From: Candidatus Finniella inopinata
GTDB taxonomy: Bacteria; Pseudomonadota; Alphaproteobacteria; Holosporales; Holosporaceae
Direction of reading: 5' to 3'
DNA: 64,000 bases
Assembly (NCBI GenBank): GCA_945888455.1
Contig: CAMCZV010000002.1
Span: 62,001 to 126,000 of the forward strand
The notes beneath the pieces were generated by a model. The model searched no databases and was not told the DNA's origin. It saw only the letters and a program-made list of their open reading frames with translations. Position 1 is the first letter of the stretch. Each line of letters starts with the position of its first letter. Position numbers and translations under genes: made by a program. Shown here in pieces: positions 35,736 to 45,002 of this stretch.

Positions 35736-37565
35736 CTATAGGGGGCGGGTTTGTGCATACAGCCATGCTCTGGTTTCTTCGGGCAATTGAGATCCCAATG
35801 CATCATAGACCTGTTTGTGATACTGGTTTAGCCACAGTTTGTGGTCATAAGACAAGGCATCAACATCCATAAGACGACGATCAAAAGGGGCCAAGGTTAG
35901 TGGCTTTAAATACAACAGGCGATTCTCTTCTTGCACAGTGTGTTGCACCGCATCCGGAACGGCATCTTGGGTTTTTGCCACAGGCTTTTTGTGATCCATG
36001 ACACGCACCAGATTTTCCAAACGAATTCCACCTAAACCCGCCCGATAATACCCAGGTTCGACTGAAAAAATCATATTTTCTTGGATATTCCCATGGGTGG
36101 CTCTGGCCGAAATGATCGGTGGCATTTCATGAACAGGCCCAAAACACGACACACCATGTCCTGTAGAATGGGCATAATCCCATCCTTTTTGCCATAAAAA
36201 GCTGCGCGCAATGGTATCCAACTGACAACCCGTGGTTCCATAGGGAAAAATCATGCTGGATAAATGAATGTGTCCTTGCAATACGGCCGTGTATTTTTGC
36301 TGCCAGATCTTGGATGGATGATCCGTGCCCAACCACACAGTGCGTGTCACATCTGTGGTGCCATAAAAATATTGCCCACCAGAATCAACCAAATAAATAC
36401 CCGATGTCAGTGGATCTGATTGCAAACATGATGGCGTGTAATGCATCATGGCGCTGTTGGTCCCCATGGCAGAAATAGTGGGAAAACTGTGGCCCTTATA
36501 AGAGGCGTGTTTTTGGCGAAAGGTTTCCAGCATTTTACAAGCGGACCATTCTGTTTCTAAACCCTGGTCAAGGCGTGCATCATCGATTTGTGACAACCAA
36601 TGCAAAAATTGCGTTAACGCCACACCGTCCAAGATATGCGCTTGGGTGATATGACTTAATTCCCAAGGGTTTTTAATGCTGCGATTCTTTGCGATCTGTT
36701 CCAAAGCATCGGCAATCCAATGGCGGCGTACCAATCCTTTTGGTGTTTTTTTCGGATCATAGGTGATATCTTGATCCAAAGGGTTTTCAGCCGCTGGTGC
36801 TGTTGATTGTTCATGACCTAATAGGTTTAAGGATTTAAAATCGTGGACTTGGATGTTTGGATCCAGGCCCTCTATGGATCGCGGCATAGAGGTGTATAGT
36901 TTCCCCAAAAAATCGCCCCCCTGATGACTTGATTCGTTACGCGTGATCAACAAATAGCCATCAAAAAAGGGCACATAATCATGATCGCTGCTGCGTAAAT
37001 TGGTTAACCAGGCGATATCGGCTGCAGAACAAATCAGCCAATATTTTTGATTTTGATTGGTCAGTACAGATCGGCATTTTTCTTGAAAAGACAAGGTGTT
37101 TGGGATGGCATAAATGGGGGAATTGGACGGGATTGTTTCTTTTTTTATCACAGAATCCAAGGCCTGATGCTGATCATCAATCAATGTCCATCCCTGCATT
37201 CGTGCGGTCTCTGCATACCGGGATAATTCAAAATGACTGTGTGTCCAAGGCGATACAATCAGACGTGTTCCTGTCGGACATTGGTTGTGTAATTCTTGCA
37301 AAGGATTGTCGCACGTTATGACGGTGCACTCTGGGCATTCTTCTTTGGCTTGTAAGGTATATCGGCTGTCAACGTATAAAAACAAGCCATCGCGTTTCAT
37401 CAACCCATAGGCGCTTGATCCCGTAAAACCCGTTAAATGGTACAGGATATCGTCCTTTCTAGGAGAAGGATTTAGGAAAAAGGCAGTACGACGTGGTATG
37501 CCATAGGCATCGCCACCCAGTTCGTGTAATACGTGCTGATATTGAGGAAAAAAACCGGAACTCAT
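35736..37565 (-). CDS. pepP: Xaa-Pro aminopeptidase (M24B, aminopeptidase P type)
   Basis: 609 residues from ATG 37565. Two creatinase-like N-terminal domains come first, then the pita-bread metallopeptidase fold. The five metal ligands are visible: Asp in YLVDSGGQ, Asp in GTTDVTRT, His in HSTGHGVS, Glu in FSVEPGYY and Glu in GIRLENLV. It removes N-terminal residues next to proline. The length and C-terminal extension match the long three-domain class found in alphaproteobacteria and eukaryotic cytosol. The frame runs 36 codons further upstream, but those lack resemblance. Confidence 0.9.
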   Translation of the reverse strand: MSSGFFPQYQHVLHELGGDAYGIPRRTAFFLNPSPRKDDILYHLTGFTGSSAYGLMKRDGLFLYVDSRYTLQAKEECPECTVITCDNPLQELHNQCPTGTRLIVSPWTHSHFELSRYAETARMQGWTLIDDQHQALDSVIKKETIPSNSPIYAIPNTLSFQEKCRSVLTNQNQKYWLICSAADIAWLTNLRSSDHDYVPFFDGYLLITRNESSHQGGDFLGKLYTSMPRSIEGLDPNIQVHDFKSLNLLGHEQSTAPAAENPLDQDITYDPKKTPKGLVRRHWIADALEQIAKNRSIKNPWELSHITQAHILDGVALTQFLHWLSQIDDARLDQGLETEWSACKMLETFRQKHASYKGHSFPTISAMGTNSAMMHYTPSCLQSDPLTSGIYLVDSGGQYFYGTTDVTRTVWLGTDHPSKIWQQKYTAVLQGHIHLSSMIFPYGTTGCQLDTIARSFLWQKGWDYAHSTGHGVSCFGPVHEMPPIISARATHGNIQENMIFSVEPGYYRAGLGGIRLENLVRVMDHKKPVAKTQDAVPDAVQHTVQEENRLLYLKPLTLAPFDRRLMDVDALSYDHKLWLNQYHKQVYDALGSQLPEETRAWLYAQTRPL

Positions 37566-37749
37566 GGAATCACACAAAAACGTAAATGCTGTTTTTAGAA
37601 TAACAGATTCAATACGCTGAATGCACGGTTGAATCCGATTCTCATCACAGGAGGTGCACATAAATCCATGCATTTATCAATAATTTTACGATTTTTTTAC
37701 AATACAGGATGTACTCTGACCCTAAATCATTCGAAAAGTATGCTTTCCA

Positions 37750-37941
37750 ATGGATTTTTCACCAAATGTTATTCAGGTTTTACAAAAAATAATCGATCAA
37801 CACTTACAAGATTTTTCCAGAGACAAAGAAGAGCGCACCCTCTTGATCAAATGCCAGCAAGAATTAGGCAAACATGCTGCGTTTCCCCATCAGGTTCCAC
37901 GCCCGAATCAAGTGCCCTTGCTATACTCACGTCGAAAATAA
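37750..37941 (+). CDS. Small hypothetical protein
   Basis: 63 residues, mostly one amphipathic helix (VIQVLQKIIDQHLQDFSRDKEERTLLIKCQQELGKHA) and a basic end. No family recognised. It is followed 16 bp later by a short hairpin with a TATATTTT tail, a sign that it may be a transcribed unit. No Shine-Dalgarno is evident. The 284-bp stretch between pepP and yraN holds nothing else. Confidence 0.4.
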   Translation: MDFSPNVIQVLQKIIDQHLQDFSRDKEERTLLIKCQQELGKHAAFPHQVPRPNQVPLLYSRRK

Positions 37942-37956
37942 ACCATGTTTTGGGAC

Positions 37957-37979
37957 CTAGGCTTGGCCTAGTATATTTT
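37957..37979 (+). terminator. Hairpin at the end of the small gene and of yraN
   Basis: CTAGGC-TTG-GCCTAG (37957-37971) followed by TATATTTT. The stem starts exactly at the yraN stop codon on the other strand, and would end the plus-strand transcript of the small gene. Confidence 0.4.
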
Positions 37980-38334
37980 CCATGTGGGCAAGCACGGTTC
38001 CTGGTGGTCTAGATAAAGCAATCACCACGATATCAAAGCGAATGGTGGACCATGGATCAGCATGGGTATGATTTTGTAAAAAATACTCCCCCGCTTGCCA
38101 CAGGCGCTGTTGTTGCCTCAACGTCAGGGCATACAGACCATCGCTCAATTTTTCACGATTTTTAACCTCTATAAAGACCAATGTGTCCCCCCGATGCATG
38201 ACCACATCCAATTCGCCATACCGTGTTTTATACCGTTTGTGCAGTAATATATACCCCATTTTCTGCAAATATTCTGCGGCCAAATGTTCTGCCGCCACAC
38301 CTTTTGCGTACGATGTGGCTGTATGGCATTTCAT
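37957..38334 (-). CDS. yraN: YraN/UPF0102 family endonuclease-like protein
   Basis: 125 residues from ATG 38334. The restriction-endonuclease-like core is clear: GVAAEHLAAEYLQKMGY at the start, RYGELDVVM with the acidic pair, and LVFIEVKNRE with the ExK motif; RFDIVVI closes the domain. The role in the cell is not settled in the family. The start overlaps the stop of the membrane-protein gene (ATGA), indicating cotranslation with it, an unusual partner. Confidence 0.9.
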   Translation of the reverse strand: MKCHTATSYAKGVAAEHLAAEYLQKMGYILLHKRYKTRYGELDVVMHRGDTLVFIEVKNREKLSDGLYALTLRQQQRLWQAGEYFLQNHTHADPWSTIRFDIVVIALSRPPGTVLAHMENILGQA

Positions 38335-39740
38335 AGGGGGCTTTGTGTACTTAACCAATATAAAAAATACAGGCCGACAGAGAAGGATGTACCCAGTAAG
38401 GATAAAACCCAAAATCGCGACAACACAGGTGGTGTGGAAATGGGCATTGTCTGTTCCAATATGGCCCTGTACCGATACCCCGTTTGTAAGGTCCAGATAA
38501 GGCTTAGCCAGCCTATCGCGTGGAATATCGCGTGGAACAATGAACCATAAATGCAGTATGTGCCAAGTAAATAAATCATAGAGCACCACAGCAATCCTCT
38601 ATAAGGTACGGCACGCGGTTGAAACAACGCATAAATATGCAATGCCATGATCAGGGCTATTCCCATATCATACATACATTCGACGATTGTCAGGTCTAGT
38701 TTCACATCCTCTGAAGACGTGAAATCGTATGAAGACATGGAATCGTTTCGTGACCCTAGCCCCAGCAATACTGTAAAAAAGGCCATGATCATCCCGCGAT
38801 TTAATAGGGTCCATGGATTCCAGAAATGCACCAATTCGGGTGAAGCCTCGTTGGATATGGCTGTTTTATCCCCAGATAATGGCGCACGACAGGTGTAACG
38901 TGAATAGACCAAGTAAAAAACAGGCCAGAACACCATCAGGGATACTTTTCTCCAAAATCCAGGAATACGCCAGGATTGCGCGCCCAATACAACAATACTG
39001 AATAATGCATAAATTAATGAAATGCCCGAAATAAACACAACAACCATTGGCAGGGGATCGGTCATGGGATTGTCAAAAAATTTCGCCAGATTTTCGCTCG
39101 TGAGATTGTCAAAAAATGTGAATAACACCACAAGAGGCAAAAATAGCAGAGACCAACGCAAAAAGTACATCAACTTTCCGAATAATGGGGCCTGATCAAA
39201 GGCCAACGTATTCTTTTTTGTTAAATAAGGTATGGATAAAGCCCATAAAACCCATAAAACGGCCGCAGATATCGTAGTGAAAATCACGAAAAAGCCAAAC
39301 GCATTAGGGGTTAAAACACCCTGCAATTCCGTATAAATGTATTGAGGTAGACCAAAACGCATCCCAACCATCAAGAGCAAAGCACTGCCCAATAGGGTCA
39401 ATCCCTTGGCTGTTTTTCCATCTGGCCACGTAAACAAAAACATAATGGCCGAAAAAATCATGCCTGTAAAAATTATTCCCCGTGTGGTGTTGTATTTTGA
39501 AACTCCCACGACCATATCGGTCATAAACAGTTCTGGATTTGCAAACCATAATCCCATGGACAATGCCAAAAAGCACCCAATAGACCACCCCAGCACACGC
39601 CGAGAATACAATCCATTGGGATTACCCAACAGCGTCATCAGGCTGCCAATCCAGGGAATGCTGAGCCATAAAATAATCCAAGGCATATTGCCCATATATG
39701 CGGTCATAGCCAAAATCCAATGCATAAAATAATGTTCCAA
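38331..39740 (-). CDS. Unrecognised polytopic membrane protein
   Basis: 469 residues with about 11-12 hydrophobic helices spread evenly from residue 8 to the C-terminus. Short loops carry Trp, Tyr and Arg residues. A conspicuous soluble loop around residues 270-290 and 325-345 (LSGDKTAISNEASPELV, RNDSMSSYDFTSSEDVK) is acidic and Ser-rich. I recognise no transporter signature, and there is no signal sequence apart from the first helix. It is translationally coupled to yraN. Possible starts: 39740 or ATG 39725. Function unknown. Confidence 0.8.
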   Translation of the reverse strand: MEHYFMHWILAMTAYMGNMPWIILWLSIPWIGSLMTLLGNPNGLYSRRVLGWSIGCFLALSMGLWFANPELFMTDMVVGVSKYNTTRGIIFTGMIFSAIMFLFTWPDGKTAKGLTLLGSALLLMVGMRFGLPQYIYTELQGVLTPNAFGFFVIFTTISAAVLWVLWALSIPYLTKKNTLAFDQAPLFGKLMYFLRWSLLFLPLVVLFTFFDNLTSENLAKFFDNPMTDPLPMVVVFISGISLIYALFSIVVLGAQSWRIPGFWRKVSLMVFWPVFYLVYSRYTCRAPLSGDKTAISNEASPELVHFWNPWTLLNRGMIMAFFTVLLGLGSRNDSMSSYDFTSSEDVKLDLTIVECMYDMGIALIMALHIYALFQPRAVPYRGLLWCSMIYLLGTYCIYGSLFHAIFHAIGWLSLIWTLQTGYRYRAILEQTMPISTPPVLSRFWVLSLLGTSFSVGLYFLYWLSTQSPL

Positions 39741-39839
39741 TCATTGCAGCTTTTCATGTTTTTTTGTTTAATATGTGAAAACAACCATTGAAAGCTGAGG
39801 TGGGTTTACTGTCTTTTACTCTGATGTAATTGTTTCCGT

Positions 39840-41264
39840 TTACTCATGTTCTTGCGTTTTGGAAAACCTTTGTGCAACAGACTGTTCCAGGGCAGGAATC
39901 AGGGCCGACAGTTTCATGCTGTTTGCCCCCTTGATTAAAATAGAGTCGCCAGAATCAAGGGTTTTGACCACATCAGGGATGATGTCGCACGCGCGATCAG
40001 CGTACCCTAAAAGATTCGGGATTTCTGTTAAAAAGGGAAAAAATTCGGGGCCACACAGCCAGACACCATCCGTATGGCATGCTTGAATGACAGGGATTAA
40101 ATCGCGATGACAGGCGTAACTGTAATGGCCCAATTCTCGCATTTGTCCCAACAGAATATAGCGTTTTCCCTTAGCCCTAGGCAATCTGGCAAAGGTTTCC
40201 AGCGCTGCATGCATGGATGCAGGTGCTGCGTTATAGGCATCATCAATGACCTCTATTCCCCCAACGATGCGTACATTTCCCCTGCCATCACAGGCTGTGA
40301 TGCCCTTCATCGCCTGCATAACTTTTTCCATATCAGCCCCCAGGGCAAAGGCACCGGCCACAATGGCCAAACTGTTATACACCGTGTGATATCCAGGCAA
40401 TGACCAATCATAAGCCCACGGGGTTCCGTTAATGGTGATGCTGATGCGCCGTTGCCCCATCAGGCCAGGTTCCATTGATTGCAAACGGATATGGGATTCA
40501 GGATGTTCGCCAAAGGTGATCCATTGTGTGACATGCCCTGTCTGCTGCCCATGGCGCAATAAGGCCTCATAATGGGGGCTGTCTCTGGGAATAATGCCTA
40601 CCAGTGGGGCAGGGGCCGAAAAAATCTCTGATTTAGCCAAAACAATCTCATCCAGATCGGAAAAAAACTCTCCATGCTGATAAGACACTTGGGTAATCAG
40701 TGCGATCTGAGGACGTATGCTGGCCACCAGTTGGGTAATTTCCCCGCTGTGATTCATGCCAACTTCGAAAATACCGAAACGCGCCTGGTTGGGCAATCGG
40801 GCCAGAGATAAAGGCACACCAAGATGATTGTTCAGACTGCTGCGCGATGCGCTGGTTTCCCCCACAGCCGATAAAACATGGGCCAATCCATCCTTGACAC
40901 TGGTTTTTCCCACACTGCCCGTCAAGGCCAACACTGTTCCTTGAAAGCGAGATCTGGCCGCCACCGCCAATTGTGTTAAGGCTTGAAATGTATCGGGTAC
41001 AGCCACCGTCGGGTACGCCGGATCCGTGGATAACGCCCCAATGTCATCCACCACAACGGCACAGGCTCCCAAAGCCCAAGCATCGTGTATAAAATCATGA
41101 CCGTTCATTTTTGGACCACGCAATGCGATGAATAAATCGCCTGGCTGTAAGGTGCGTGTATCAATGGATATACCCGTGGCATTCCAATGAATAGGGCCTT
41201 CGCCTTTGATGATGTTTACAACATCCAATCCTGTCCACAACTCATGAGGTAAACGATTCGGCAT
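39840..41264 (-). CDS. murF: UDP-N-acetylmuramoyl-tripeptide--D-alanyl-D-alanine ligase
   Basis: 474 residues. The Mur ligase P-loop is LTGSVGKTSVKDGLAHVL; before it lies the N-terminal substrate domain with SIDTRTLQPGDLFIALRG, and after it FEVGMNHSGEI, the AKSEIF lysine region and VIDDAYNAAPASMHAAL. It adds D-Ala-D-Ala in the last cytoplasmic step of peptidoglycan precursor assembly. No other mur genes accompany it, whereas most bacteria keep it in the dcw cluster. Confidence 0.94.
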   Translation of the reverse strand: MPNRLPHELWTGLDVVNIIKGEGPIHWNATGISIDTRTLQPGDLFIALRGPKMNGHDFIHDAWALGACAVVVDDIGALSTDPAYPTVAVPDTFQALTQLAVAARSRFQGTVLALTGSVGKTSVKDGLAHVLSAVGETSASRSSLNNHLGVPLSLARLPNQARFGIFEVGMNHSGEITQLVASIRPQIALITQVSYQHGEFFSDLDEIVLAKSEIFSAPAPLVGIIPRDSPHYEALLRHGQQTGHVTQWITFGEHPESHIRLQSMEPGLMGQRRISITINGTPWAYDWSLPGYHTVYNSLAIVAGAFALGADMEKVMQAMKGITACDGRGNVRIVGGIEVIDDAYNAAPASMHAALETFARLPRAKGKRYILLGQMRELGHYSYACHRDLIPVIQACHTDGVWLCGPEFFPFLTEIPNLLGYADRACDIIPDVVKTLDSGDSILIKGANSMKLSALIPALEQSVAQRFSKTQEHE

Positions 41265-41394
41265 CAGGATGTATCCATGGGGGATTTGATTGGATCATAC
41301 CAAAAACTCGTCTAGATAAAAAGGAGGTTTAAAAGATGGTTAAATCGCCCTATCCCCATGGTTCATCTATGCAACAAATAGATTAAAAAACAGA

Positions 41395-42219
41395 TTAAAA
41401 TTTCCCATCCGACATCCGTGAATCTTTGGCGGCCATACCAGGCATTTTATGGAATAACTCCAGGGTATTCTGCACCGTGGCCTTGGCAATATCCGTTAAA
41501 GAACATCCACGCAATAAGGCCATGGCTTTTGCCGTTTCCATCATATAGGCGGGCTCGTTATCCTTTCCTCTATACGGGGTGGGTGCCAACCACGGGGCAT
41601 CCGTTTCCACCAACAGGGCCGACAGGGGCAATTGCGTGGCCAGTTTATGCACATCAGGGGCATTTTTAAAGGTCACAATACCAGAAAGACTGACTTTCCA
41701 TCCCCAATCGATGGCCTCTTTGGCACAATCTACGGATCCTGTAAAGCAATGCAAAACCCCTTTGACCGTTTTACCACCCGATTCTTTGGCCCGTACATCG
41801 CGCATGATGGACAGAAAATCCTGATCACTGTTTCGTGTGTGCACAACCAACGGCAACTGTGTTTCTATGGCCATACGAATGTGGTGACGAAAACAACGTT
41901 CTTGTTGATCCATGGGGGGTGATGATTCCAGAGCATCCAGGCCTGTTTCCCCAATACCCACAATTTTAGGATGCTGGATGGCCTCTTTTAACCAATGGTC
42001 TATGGCGCGTTCTGACAGGGTGTGAATTTCCCGAGGATGCAGGCCAACCGTACCATACACACCATCATATTGATGGACAATGGGCAGCAAAGCCTTAAAC
42101 GTAATGGGAGAGGTGGAAATACTGATCCATTGATGAATGCCACAGGATTTTGATCGATCCAAAACGCTGTCAATATCTGAAAAACGATCTAAATGGCAAT
42201 GGCTGTCGATCAAATACAT
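41395..42219 (-). CDS. tatD: TatD-family metal-dependent hydrolase
   Basis: 274 residues from ATG 42219. Metal ligands follow the family pattern: SHCHLD at the N-terminus, GETGLD, VVHTRNSDQD, LHCFTGS and LLVETDAPWLAP. TatD-type proteins are Mg/Mn-dependent DNases or related hydrolases. In alphaproteobacteria it commonly sits by metG and holB; here it lies between murF and an IscA-type gene. Confidence 0.9.
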   Translation of the reverse strand: MYLIDSHCHLDRFSDIDSVLDRSKSCGIHQWISISTSPITFKALLPIVHQYDGVYGTVGLHPREIHTLSERAIDHWLKEAIQHPKIVGIGETGLDALESSPPMDQQERCFRHHIRMAIETQLPLVVHTRNSDQDFLSIMRDVRAKESGGKTVKGVLHCFTGSVDCAKEAIDWGWKVSLSGIVTFKNAPDVHKLATQLPLSALLVETDAPWLAPTPYRGKDNEPAYMMETAKAMALLRGCSLTDIAKATVQNTLELFHKMPGMAAKDSRMSDGKF

Positions 42220-42374
42220 GGATAGGGGGAACAATTGCGGGGCATTTGGGCACCAGAATACCTAATTTCCGGGCCGCATGCTAGATACCCCAGGAAGAGG
42301 GGGGCACTGGATGCCTGGCGTGCCTTTGGACATTCCTGGCAGCCCCATCTTCGTGCCCACTATAGTCATGCCCA

Positions 42375-42689
42375 CTATACGGAAAAGGAATCCCCACACC
42401 CACAGGAATTACTGGCCTTTGGATTGATAATCACAAAATGGGATGACATCATCTCTTCTTGATAATCAATGGTCGATCCCCCAATAAAATGCAACGACAA
42501 GGGGTCTGTGATGACGCTGCTGTTATGCTGGGTGAACAGCACGTCTTTTTCCGATGCTTTGGGTTCCATGGTAAATACGTACCGCATGCCTGAACAGCCA
42601 CCGCCTTTGACCTGAACACGTAAAACCCCATCCGTTTCGGCAATCTTTTGGGCAGCTTTTGGGGTCAGATAGAGGGTATCACTTGTCAT
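42375..42689 (-). CDS. iscA: IscA/ErpA-type iron-sulfur carrier
   Basis: 104 residues, A-type carrier. The three cluster-binding cysteines are in place: one in VKGGGCSGMRYVF and two in SNSCGCGDSF at the C-terminus. It carries assembled clusters to target proteins. It shares its strand with the HscA-like gene 76 bp upstream, consistent with a reduced isc cluster. Whether it is IscA, ErpA or SufA cannot be decided by eye. Confidence 0.87.
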   Translation of the reverse strand: MTSDTLYLTPKAAQKIAETDGVLRVQVKGGGCSGMRYVFTMEPKASEKDVLFTQHNSSVITDPLSLHFIGGSTIDYQEEMMSSHFVIINPKASNSCGCGDSFSV

Positions 42690-42765
42690 AAAATCTCTTT
42701 TGAGCCGGTTGCTTTTTCATCCTAGCATAATTCCAGCCTGTGAACACCTATTTTTCTGGACGCGT

Positions 42766-44424
42766 TCATGGGTTTTCTTGCGGATCAACAGATGGCATAT
42801 TAGACGGCATATTTTTTAACATATGCGTCATATACATTTCTAAAAAGGGCAGGGCATGATTGGAAAAAACATCCCATGCTTTGGTCAATTTCACCACATC
42901 ACCAGAAAGAATAGATTCCTCTAGCGGCAGGCATGCCTTTTCCATGGTTTCATCAGGATAAAGTTTTAAAACACGGCGTACTTCGTTTAATGCATCTTGG
43001 GATTGATGGGTTTTTTGAACCAAAATGCGATCCAAAATGTCGTCGCCACTTTTAGAAATTTCTTGCTCGATGCGATCATAGGTCACATGGCGTGCGGCAT
43101 TAATATGCAGCATTTCTTGCTTCCCACTGGATGCATCTTCGGCCATGACACACAGCAAGCCATCGGTATCCAACGATACAGTGATTTTAATCTTGGCTTG
43201 GCCTTTGGGCAGAGGTTCTATGCCCGATAAATGAAAAACTCCCAAGGATTGACAACCCGATACCATATCACGCTCGCCTTGCAGCACGTGAATCTTAATG
43301 GAGGTTTGTCCGTCTTGCTGGGTCGTAAAAAACAACTCTTTTTCTGCCGGTAACGGTGCGTTACGCGGAATCAGACGCTCTATGACTCCACCAAAAGTCT
43401 CGATACCCAGCGACAATGGATTGACATCGAGCAGTAAAAAAGACGATTCATGCACCAAATTATAGGCATAAATGGCCGCACCACAGGCAACGGCTGTTTC
43501 AGGATTTAACAGGGTGCTGGCAGGACGTCCCAAAAATTCTGTAATTTTATCCTTAACAAAGGTGCCATGGGTCGAACCCCCCACCAAAAACACCTGGTAT
43601 AAATCATCGCACGATATATTCAATTGATCGCAGGTTTCTTGACACACCGCTAAGGTGGATTCGATCAGCGGATGGACCACTTTTTTCCAGGAATCATTGC
43701 CATAAATGGATGACAAATCGCGACCAGATTCTTTTAGGCTGCGGGCCTTTTCTGCGCCCATGGGATCATCGGGAAACCAGGCATGGCCCAAGGCATAATC
43801 CACATCATCACCCCCCAAGGTGGCATGCCCTCCTGTACCCAAAACACGAAACAACCCTTGTTTTAAACTGAGAACAGAAAAATCAAAGGTCCCTCCGCCC
43901 AAATCATACACCCCGTACAGCCCCTCCGTTTCTACGTCATGACACAGGGCAGCGGCGGTGGGTTCACTTAATAATCGCAAAACCTGCCAACCCGCATTAC
44001 AGGCGGCATGCTTGATGATTTGACGACGGCTTTCGTCAAAATAGGCCGGAACCGTCACCACAGCTTCTGGAATATCGTGATCCAAATGATGAATCAGGTG
44101 TTTTTTGATGCCTAAAAACAGATCCACGGCCACTTGAAAAGGACTGCGCCCGTTAAAGCATTCATCCATGATGGGATCATAGGCAGAGGCATCCAACCAG
44201 CGCTTGATGGATCGAATTTCCTGAGGACCTTTGGCCGCATCGCCCACCAACACTTGATCACCCACATAGGCCACAATGGATGGAATCAACGGACCAATCA
44301 TTTGGGGTTTTCTGGCCTGTTGACACAACGCCACACCACAAAATGTCGTTCCAAAATCAATGCCAACCGCCTGGGTTATGCTGCTGCGATGAACACGATC
44401 TTGGTCCTGAATATCAACGAACAT
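42766..44424 (-). CDS. hscA: Hsp70-family chaperone, HscA-like
   Basis: 552 residues. ATPase domain: AVGIDFGTTFCGVAL, VTVPAYFDESRRQ, YDLGGGTFDFSVL, FLVGGSTHG. Substrate domain: LLDVNPLSLGIETFGGV, then a shortened C-terminal lid. Shorter than DnaK (about 640) and E. coli HscA (616), with a missing lid part and no EEVD-like end. Next to an A-type Fe-S carrier, this favours HscA, the chaperone that helps IscU release its cluster. The usual hscB, iscU and fdx neighbours are not seen. Confidence 0.85.
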   Translation of the reverse strand: MFVDIQDQDRVHRSSITQAVGIDFGTTFCGVALCQQARKPQMIGPLIPSIVAYVGDQVLVGDAAKGPQEIRSIKRWLDASAYDPIMDECFNGRSPFQVAVDLFLGIKKHLIHHLDHDIPEAVVTVPAYFDESRRQIIKHAACNAGWQVLRLLSEPTAAALCHDVETEGLYGVYDLGGGTFDFSVLSLKQGLFRVLGTGGHATLGGDDVDYALGHAWFPDDPMGAEKARSLKESGRDLSSIYGNDSWKKVVHPLIESTLAVCQETCDQLNISCDDLYQVFLVGGSTHGTFVKDKITEFLGRPASTLLNPETAVACGAAIYAYNLVHESSFLLLDVNPLSLGIETFGGVIERLIPRNAPLPAEKELFFTTQQDGQTSIKIHVLQGERDMVSGCQSLGVFHLSGIEPLPKGQAKIKITVSLDTDGLLCVMAEDASSGKQEMLHINAARHVTYDRIEQEISKSGDDILDRILVQKTHQSQDALNEVRRVLKLYPDETMEKACLPLEESILSGDVVKLTKAWDVFSNHALPFLEMYMTHMLKNMPSNMPSVDPQENP

Positions 44425-44801
44425 ATGAATAATCCCCCAATAACAGCATACGGTTCTTGATGATCAGCTTACACAGGACAGCCCCATTTGACCAGACATG
44501 GGCCACATCGTCATGTCATGAACCCGTGTTTGAATCCCCCTCCTGTGTGCATAAGGGGGGGAGCAAGCACGATGGTCAAAGCTCTTTGATGCGGTTTACC
44601 AAAAAAACCATGCTTTTGAACCCTTTGAATAGACAAAATTCAAACAACAGTTCTGATAAAAATTCCAATAAGAGTTCCATCCTATTCGAAAAAGCAGGCC
44701 GTGATCGTTGCAGTCATTGCGCAGACCCTTTTAAAGCAGAGCATGGAAAACCAGGAAGTGGTGGGCATTGAGTATTTGCGTTGCACAAAACGATGATGGA
44801 C
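44425..44801. other. Intergenic stretch without a trusted gene
   Basis: 377 bp between hscA and tRNA-Asp. It contains a hairpin CCCCCT...AGGGGG (44536-44541 with 44554-44559). A 104-codon plus-strand frame at 44457 is low-complexity (Asn/Ser-rich middle) without a Shine-Dalgarno or family resemblance. I see nothing else. Confidence 0.4.
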
Positions 44802-44878
44802 TGGCGGGGGCGACGGGGCTCGAACCCGCGACCTCCGGCGTGACAGACCAGCACTCTAACCAGCTGAGCTACGCCCCC
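44802..44878 (-). tRNA. tRNA-Asp (anticodon GTC) with encoded CCA
   Basis: On the minus strand the cloverleaf runs GGGGGCG...CGCCCCC (acceptor), D stem GCTC/GAGT-type, anticodon loop CTGTCAC, T stem GCGGG/CCCGT with TTCGAGC, discriminator G and CCA encoded at 44802-44804. The G-T in the T stem is tolerated. Confidence 0.96.
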
Positions 44879-44892
44879 GTCTAATCTCTTTA

Positions 44893-44921
44893 ATTTTGAC
44901 CCACTTTGTTGTGGGCGTCAA
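44893..44921 (-). promoter_or_regulatory. Predicted promoter of tRNA-Asp
   Basis: Read on the minus strand: TTGACG (44921-44916), 17 bases, CAAAAT (44898-44893), then the tRNA 15 bases on. The spacer contains a CCCAC/GTGGG inverted repeat. The -10 box matches consensus in four of six positions. Confidence 0.5.
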
Positions 44922-45002
44922 GCGCCTTTTGTTAAAAACTTTTTCACCCCAAATGCTGGCCAATGATGGTATACTGGTGCATCTGTTTTAACGAGAAAAT
45001 CA

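Noticed and set aside
44457-44771. 104-codon plus-strand frame before tRNA-Asp
   Set aside because: Asn/Ser-rich middle, no Shine-Dalgarno, no recognised fold.
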